From positions 1 through 8,497 of the forward strand of contig USMP01000034.1 in assembly GCA_900555795.1 (NCBI GenBank): a stretch of 8,497 bases of DNA, read 5' to 3'. The stretch is from an uncultured Eubacteriales bacterium. GTDB taxonomy: Bacteria; Bacillota; Clostridia; Oscillospirales; Oscillospiraceae. The position numbers were made by a program, and so were the translations under genes. The notes beneath the pieces are model-generated. The model saw nothing but the letters and a program-made list of their open reading frames with translations. It was not told the DNA's origin and ran no database searches. Positions 6,292 to 8,497 of this stretch are shown in pieces (positions within the stretch are counted from its first letter, which is position 1; every line of letters starts with the position of its first letter).

Positions 6292-6366
6292 ATGCACCAC
6301 TCCTTTTTTGCCCCATGGGGCGGTTTTCCTGGCGGACGGGGAGGCCTGTCCCAGTCTACTGAAAAT

Positions 6367-6395
6367 ATGATACCATATTTCGCCAAACTTGAAAA
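6367..6395 (-). promoter_or_regulatory. Probable promoter of the mscS/DUF2156-GNAT operon
   Basis: On the minus strand TATCAT (6367-6372, five of six to consensus) carries an upstream TG with one base between (extended -10). TTTTCA (6390-6395, four of six) sits 17 bp before it. The transcription start would be near 6360, giving a leader of about 70 nt that contains a GCCCCATGGGGC palindrome just before the ribosome binding site. Confidence 0.55.
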
Positions 6396-6409
6396 GTGGC
6401 ATTTGCCAC
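6396..6409. promoter_or_regulatory. Dyad-symmetric candidate operator next to the mscS promoter
   Basis: GTGGCA (6396-6401) and TGCCAC (6404-6409) form a perfect 6-bp dyad with a 2-bp centre, abutting the predicted -35 hexamer on its upstream side. The position suits an activator or repressor site, possibly serving both divergent genes, but no cognate regulator is in the window. It could also simply be a short chance palindrome. Confidence 0.35.
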
Positions 6410-6500
6410 CGTCTCCACCGGGGGAGGGCGGAAAAACAGGCGCCGCAAGGCAAAAAATTCGTTGGGATGCACAAAGAACCGCCAGGGCACAGAATAGGGG

Positions 6501-6540
6501 TTCCTTTTTTTGGAATAATCGTGTACAATACAGCTATAAG
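6501..6540 (+). promoter_or_regulatory. Possible promoter region of the purine permease gene
   Basis: An A/T-rich patch in a GC-rich background contains TACAAT (6524-6529) and TATAAG (6535-6540) as candidate -10 boxes, with TTGGAA (6510-6515) as a possible -35. The spacings are not ideal (8 and 19 bp), so the exact promoter is uncertain. Two copies of GTGTAC (6521-6526 and 6545-6550) flank the second -10 candidate. No purine riboswitch sequence was recognised between here and the start at 6577. Confidence 0.35.
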
Positions 6541-6576
6541 GGCGGTGTACCCTTAAAAATTTGAGGAGGAGAAAGT

Positions 6577-7932
6577 ATGGACAAATTTTTTAAGATCTCC
6601 GAGCGGGGCAGCAATATCCGCACCGAGATCGTAGGCGGCATCACCACCTTTTTTGCCATGGCCTACATCATCTTCGTCAACCCCAACACCCTGTGCGCCG
6701 ACTTGGGCGGCGGCTTCTTCCCCGCCATTCCCGGCGAACTGTGGACCCCCGTCCTGGTGGCTACCTGCGCCAGCGCCGCCATCGGCTGCGTGCTGACCGC
6801 CCTGCTGGCCAACGTACCCTTTGCCCAGGCCCCCGGCATGGGACTCAACGCCTTTTTCACCTACACCGTCTGCCTGGGTATGGGCTACACCTGGCAGCAG
6901 GCCCTGACCATCGTGCTGATGAGCGGCATCCTGTTCCTCATCATCGCCGTCAGCCCCCTGCGCAGCAAGATCATCGCGTCCATCCCCGCCTTTCTGAAGA
7001 ACGCCATCTCCGCCGGCATCGGCCTCTTCATCGCCTTTATCGGCCTTTTGAACGTGGGCCTCATCTCCATCAGCGGCGCGGTGCCCGCCCTGAACTTCTC
7101 TTGGCTGGACGGTGACGTCCGGGTGTACAACACCGCCGGCCTGCTGTGCATTATCGGCCTGCTCATCACCGGCATCCTCATGGCCTATAAGGTCAAGGCC
7201 GCCATCGTCATCGGCATTCTCATCACCACCGTCATTGGCCTGCCTATGGGCCAGACCGTGATCCCCGAGGCTCTGACCATGGAGGGTGTGACTCTGGCCC
7301 CTGTGTTCATGCAGTTTGATTTCGCGGGCGTCTTTGCCAAGGGTGTGCTGCCCCTCGTCACCGCCGTGGTCTCCTTCGCCCTGGTGGACTGCTTCGACAC
7401 CGTGGGCACCCTCATCGGCACCGCCACCAACGCCGGCATGACCGATAAGCACGGAAACCTGCCCGGCGGCGACCGGGCCCTCATCGCAGACGCCATCGCC
7501 ACCTGCTGCGGCGCCTGCCTGGGCACCTCCACCGTCACCACCTTCGTGGAGTCCTCCACCGGCATCTCCGAGGGCGCCCGTACCGGCCTCAGTTCCCTGA
7601 CCGTGGGCGTGCTGTTTGTCCTCGCCATCCTGCTGGCCCCTGTGGCGGGCATTATTCCCGCCGCCGCCACCGCCCCCGCCCTGATCATCGTGGGTGTTCT
7701 GATGATGCGCGGCGCCGCCAGCATCGACTGGAACGATATTGAGGCTGCCATCCCCGCCTTCCTGACCATTTCTGTAATGGCCTTCGCCTACTCCATCTCC
7801 GATGGTATCGGCTTTGGCTTCATCAGCTACTGCGTCATCAAGCTGGCCCGGGGCAAGGCCAAGGAGGTGCCCGTGCTGGTGTACGTCCTGTCGGCCCTGT
7901 TCATTCTGAAGTATATCCTCAATAACATCTGA
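6577..7932 (+). CDS. pbuG: NCS2/AzgA-family purine (hypoxanthine/guanine/adenine) permease
   Basis: A 451-residue membrane protein, close in length to B. subtilis PbuG (about 440). The N-terminal MDKFFKISERGSNIRTEI leads into GITTFFAMAYIIFVNP, the classic AzgA/PbuG opening. APGMGLNAFF lies at 85-94, DCFDTVGTLIGTA at 271-283 and GTSTVTTFVESSTGISEGAR at 316-335; these include the substrate-binding and signature regions of the nucleobase:cation symporter-2 AzgA branch. About 12-14 hydrophobic segments are visible, consistent with proton-coupled purine base uptake for salvage. GAGGAGGA lies 6 nt before the ATG. A strong hairpin terminator follows the TGA. It stands alone in its orientation, divergent from mscS. 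The exact base preference (PbuG-like hypoxanthine/guanine or adenine) cannot be told from sequence, so the symbol indicates nearest family rather than proven orthology. Confidence 0.92.
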   Translation: MDKFFKISERGSNIRTEIVGGITTFFAMAYIIFVNPNTLCADLGGGFFPAIPGELWTPVLVATCASAAIGCVLTALLANVPFAQAPGMGLNAFFTYTVCLGMGYTWQQALTIVLMSGILFLIIAVSPLRSKIIASIPAFLKNAISAGIGLFIAFIGLLNVGLISISGAVPALNFSWLDGDVRVYNTAGLLCIIGLLITGILMAYKVKAAIVIGILITTVIGLPMGQTVIPEALTMEGVTLAPVFMQFDFAGVFAKGVLPLVTAVVSFALVDCFDTVGTLIGTATNAGMTDKHGNLPGGDRALIADAIATCCGACLGTSTVTTFVESSTGISEGARTGLSSLTVGVLFVLAILLAPVAGIIPAAATAPALIIVGVLMMRGAASIDWNDIEAAIPAFLTISVMAFAYSISDGIGFGFISYCVIKLARGKAKEVPVLVYVLSALFILKYILNNI

Positions 7933-7942
7933 GAAACCAGGA

Positions 7943-7981
7943 AAAACGGCATCCCGGCTCTTAGAGCCGGGATGCCGTTTT
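7943..7981 (+). terminator. Rho-independent terminator after the purine permease gene
   Basis: A perfect 18-bp inverted repeat (7943-7960 and 7964-7981, loop TTA) ends in GCCGTTTTC. It begins 10 nt after the permease stop. The ribosome binding site of the next gene (AGGAGGG, 7983-7989) starts one base after the right arm, so the hairpin sits between the two genes with no room for a promoter downstream of it. Confidence 0.8.
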
Positions 7982-8000
7982 CAGGAGGGAGCCGTCCGCC

Positions 8001-8497
8001 ATGTACCCCTACGAACTGCGCCGTTCCGCCCGCCGCACCCTGGCCCTGGAAATTACCCGGGAGGGGCGGATTCTGGTTCGGGCGCCCCAAAGGCTGCCGC
8101 AGTGGCAGATTGACGACTTTGTCGCCTCCCACCAGCAGTGGCTGGATACCCACCTTCAGCGCCAGCGCCAGCGGCGGCTGGCCCACCCGGAGCCGGACGC
8201 CTGCATCCGCCTGGCGAGGGAGGTGCTACCGGACAAGGTGGCCCGCTACGCCGCCGAAATGGGGGTGACGCCGGCGGGTGTCACCATCACCAACGCCCGC
8301 GGGCGCTTTGGCAGCTGCAGCGGGAAAAACCGGCTGTGCTTTTCCTGGCGGCTGATGATGTATCCGGAGGCGGCTGTGGACTATGTGGTGGTTCACGAAC
8401 TGGCCCATATCCGCCACAGGGACCACTCCCCGGCCTTTTACGCCTTTGTTCAGCGCTTTTTGCCGGACTGGCGGGCGCGGCAGGCACTGCTGCGGGA
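8001..8497 (+). CDS. YgjP/DUF45-type zinc metalloprotease (3' end outside window)
   Basis: The first 165 residues are visible and the frame is open at the right edge. AGGAGGG lies 11 nt before the ATG at 8001. The sequence starts MYPYELRRSARRTLALEI, the N-terminal beta strands of the family (normally IxRSxRRTxxIxI), continues with RAPQRLP at 27-33, then RGRFGSCSGKNRLCFSWRL at 100-118, corresponding to the conserved RWGSC block. The zinc site is VVVHELAHIRHRDHSPAFY (129-147), with His132, Glu133 and His136 as the HExxH core and His142 as the likely third ligand. The family is the M48-related SprT-like YgjP hydrolases: predicted cytoplasmic metal-dependent proteases whose substrates are mostly unknown. 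Given the position after the zinc site, only a short tail is probably missing. It may rely on read-through of the preceding terminator. Confidence 0.92.
   Translation, partial: MYPYELRRSARRTLALEITREGRILVRAPQRLPQWQIDDFVASHQQWLDTHLQRQRQRRLAHPEPDACIRLAREVLPDKVARYAAEMGVTPAGVTITNARGRFGSCSGKNRLCFSWRLMMYPEAAVDYVVVHELAHIRHRDHSPAFYAFVQRFLPDWRARQALLR

Noticed and set aside
6292..6528. N-terminal extension of the MscS protein by 79 residues
   Set aside because: The extension has no ribosome binding site, is not conserved in character, and overlaps the probable promoter; AAGGAGTG fixes the start at 6291.
5425..6564. 379-codon plus-strand frame opposite mscS, running through the divergent promoter region
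   Set aside because: Antisense to a clear MscS gene, His/Gln-rich, no ribosome binding site; a GC-bias shadow.
6553..7452. 299-codon minus-strand frame opposite the purine permease gene
   Set aside because: Translation is a Gly/Asp/His-rich low-complexity string and the sense strand encodes a textbook NCS2 permease.

Overview
The window looks like chromosomal DNA from a GC-rich member of the Clostridia, probably an Oscillospiraceae-type gut firmicute of the Flavonifractor, Lawsonibacter or Oscillibacter kind. This is inferred from strong GGAGG-type ribosome binding sites, tRNA genes with encoded CCA, a perfect Firmicutes-style sigma-A promoter, and a DUF4097 gene followed by a Tic20-like membrane protein gene. 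No taxonomic marker gene is present, so the placement is tentative. No phage gene, transposase, integrase, CRISPR array or restriction system is visible; most of the region is ordinary housekeeping and accessory chromosome.

Layout from left to right. (1) 2-1096, plus strand: the 3' part of a DUF4097 beta-solenoid protein and a small DUF4870/Tic20-like membrane protein, closed by an 18-bp terminator hairpin. (2) 3180-1217, minus strand: a two-gene operon with an ATGA stop/start overlap. An unusual regulator, an N-terminal AraC helix-turn-helix region joined to a GGDEF-like domain, is followed by an MFS exporter-like transporter. An extended -10 promoter precedes it. (3) 3181-3585: a gene-free stretch rich in hairpins, including a bidirectional terminator and the terminator of the tRNA operon. 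(4) 3865-3582, minus strand: a tRNA-Val(TAC), tRNA-Asp(GTC), tRNA-Thr(GGT) operon driven by a perfect TTGACA-N17-TATAAT promoter. (5) 6291-4041, minus strand: a small MscS-type mechanosensitive channel gene followed 13 nt later by a DUF2156 plus GNAT fusion protein gene, and then a multi-branched palindromic element. (6) 6577-7932, plus strand: an NCS2/AzgA-type purine permease transcribed divergently from mscS, ending at a strong hairpin. (7) 8001 to the window end: a YgjP-type zinc metalloprotease gene, cut off by the window.

The genes form several independent small transcription units rather than one system. The most unusual item is the AraC-GGDEF one-component regulator translationally coupled to a transporter, which could make the transporter's control depend on a (cyclic) guanine nucleotide. 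Secondary points of interest are the structured non-coding block beside the tRNA operon, a 13-base hairpin arm shared by two intergenic regions, the mscS/DUF2156-GNAT pairing, and a metalloprotease gene whose start lies directly behind a terminator.
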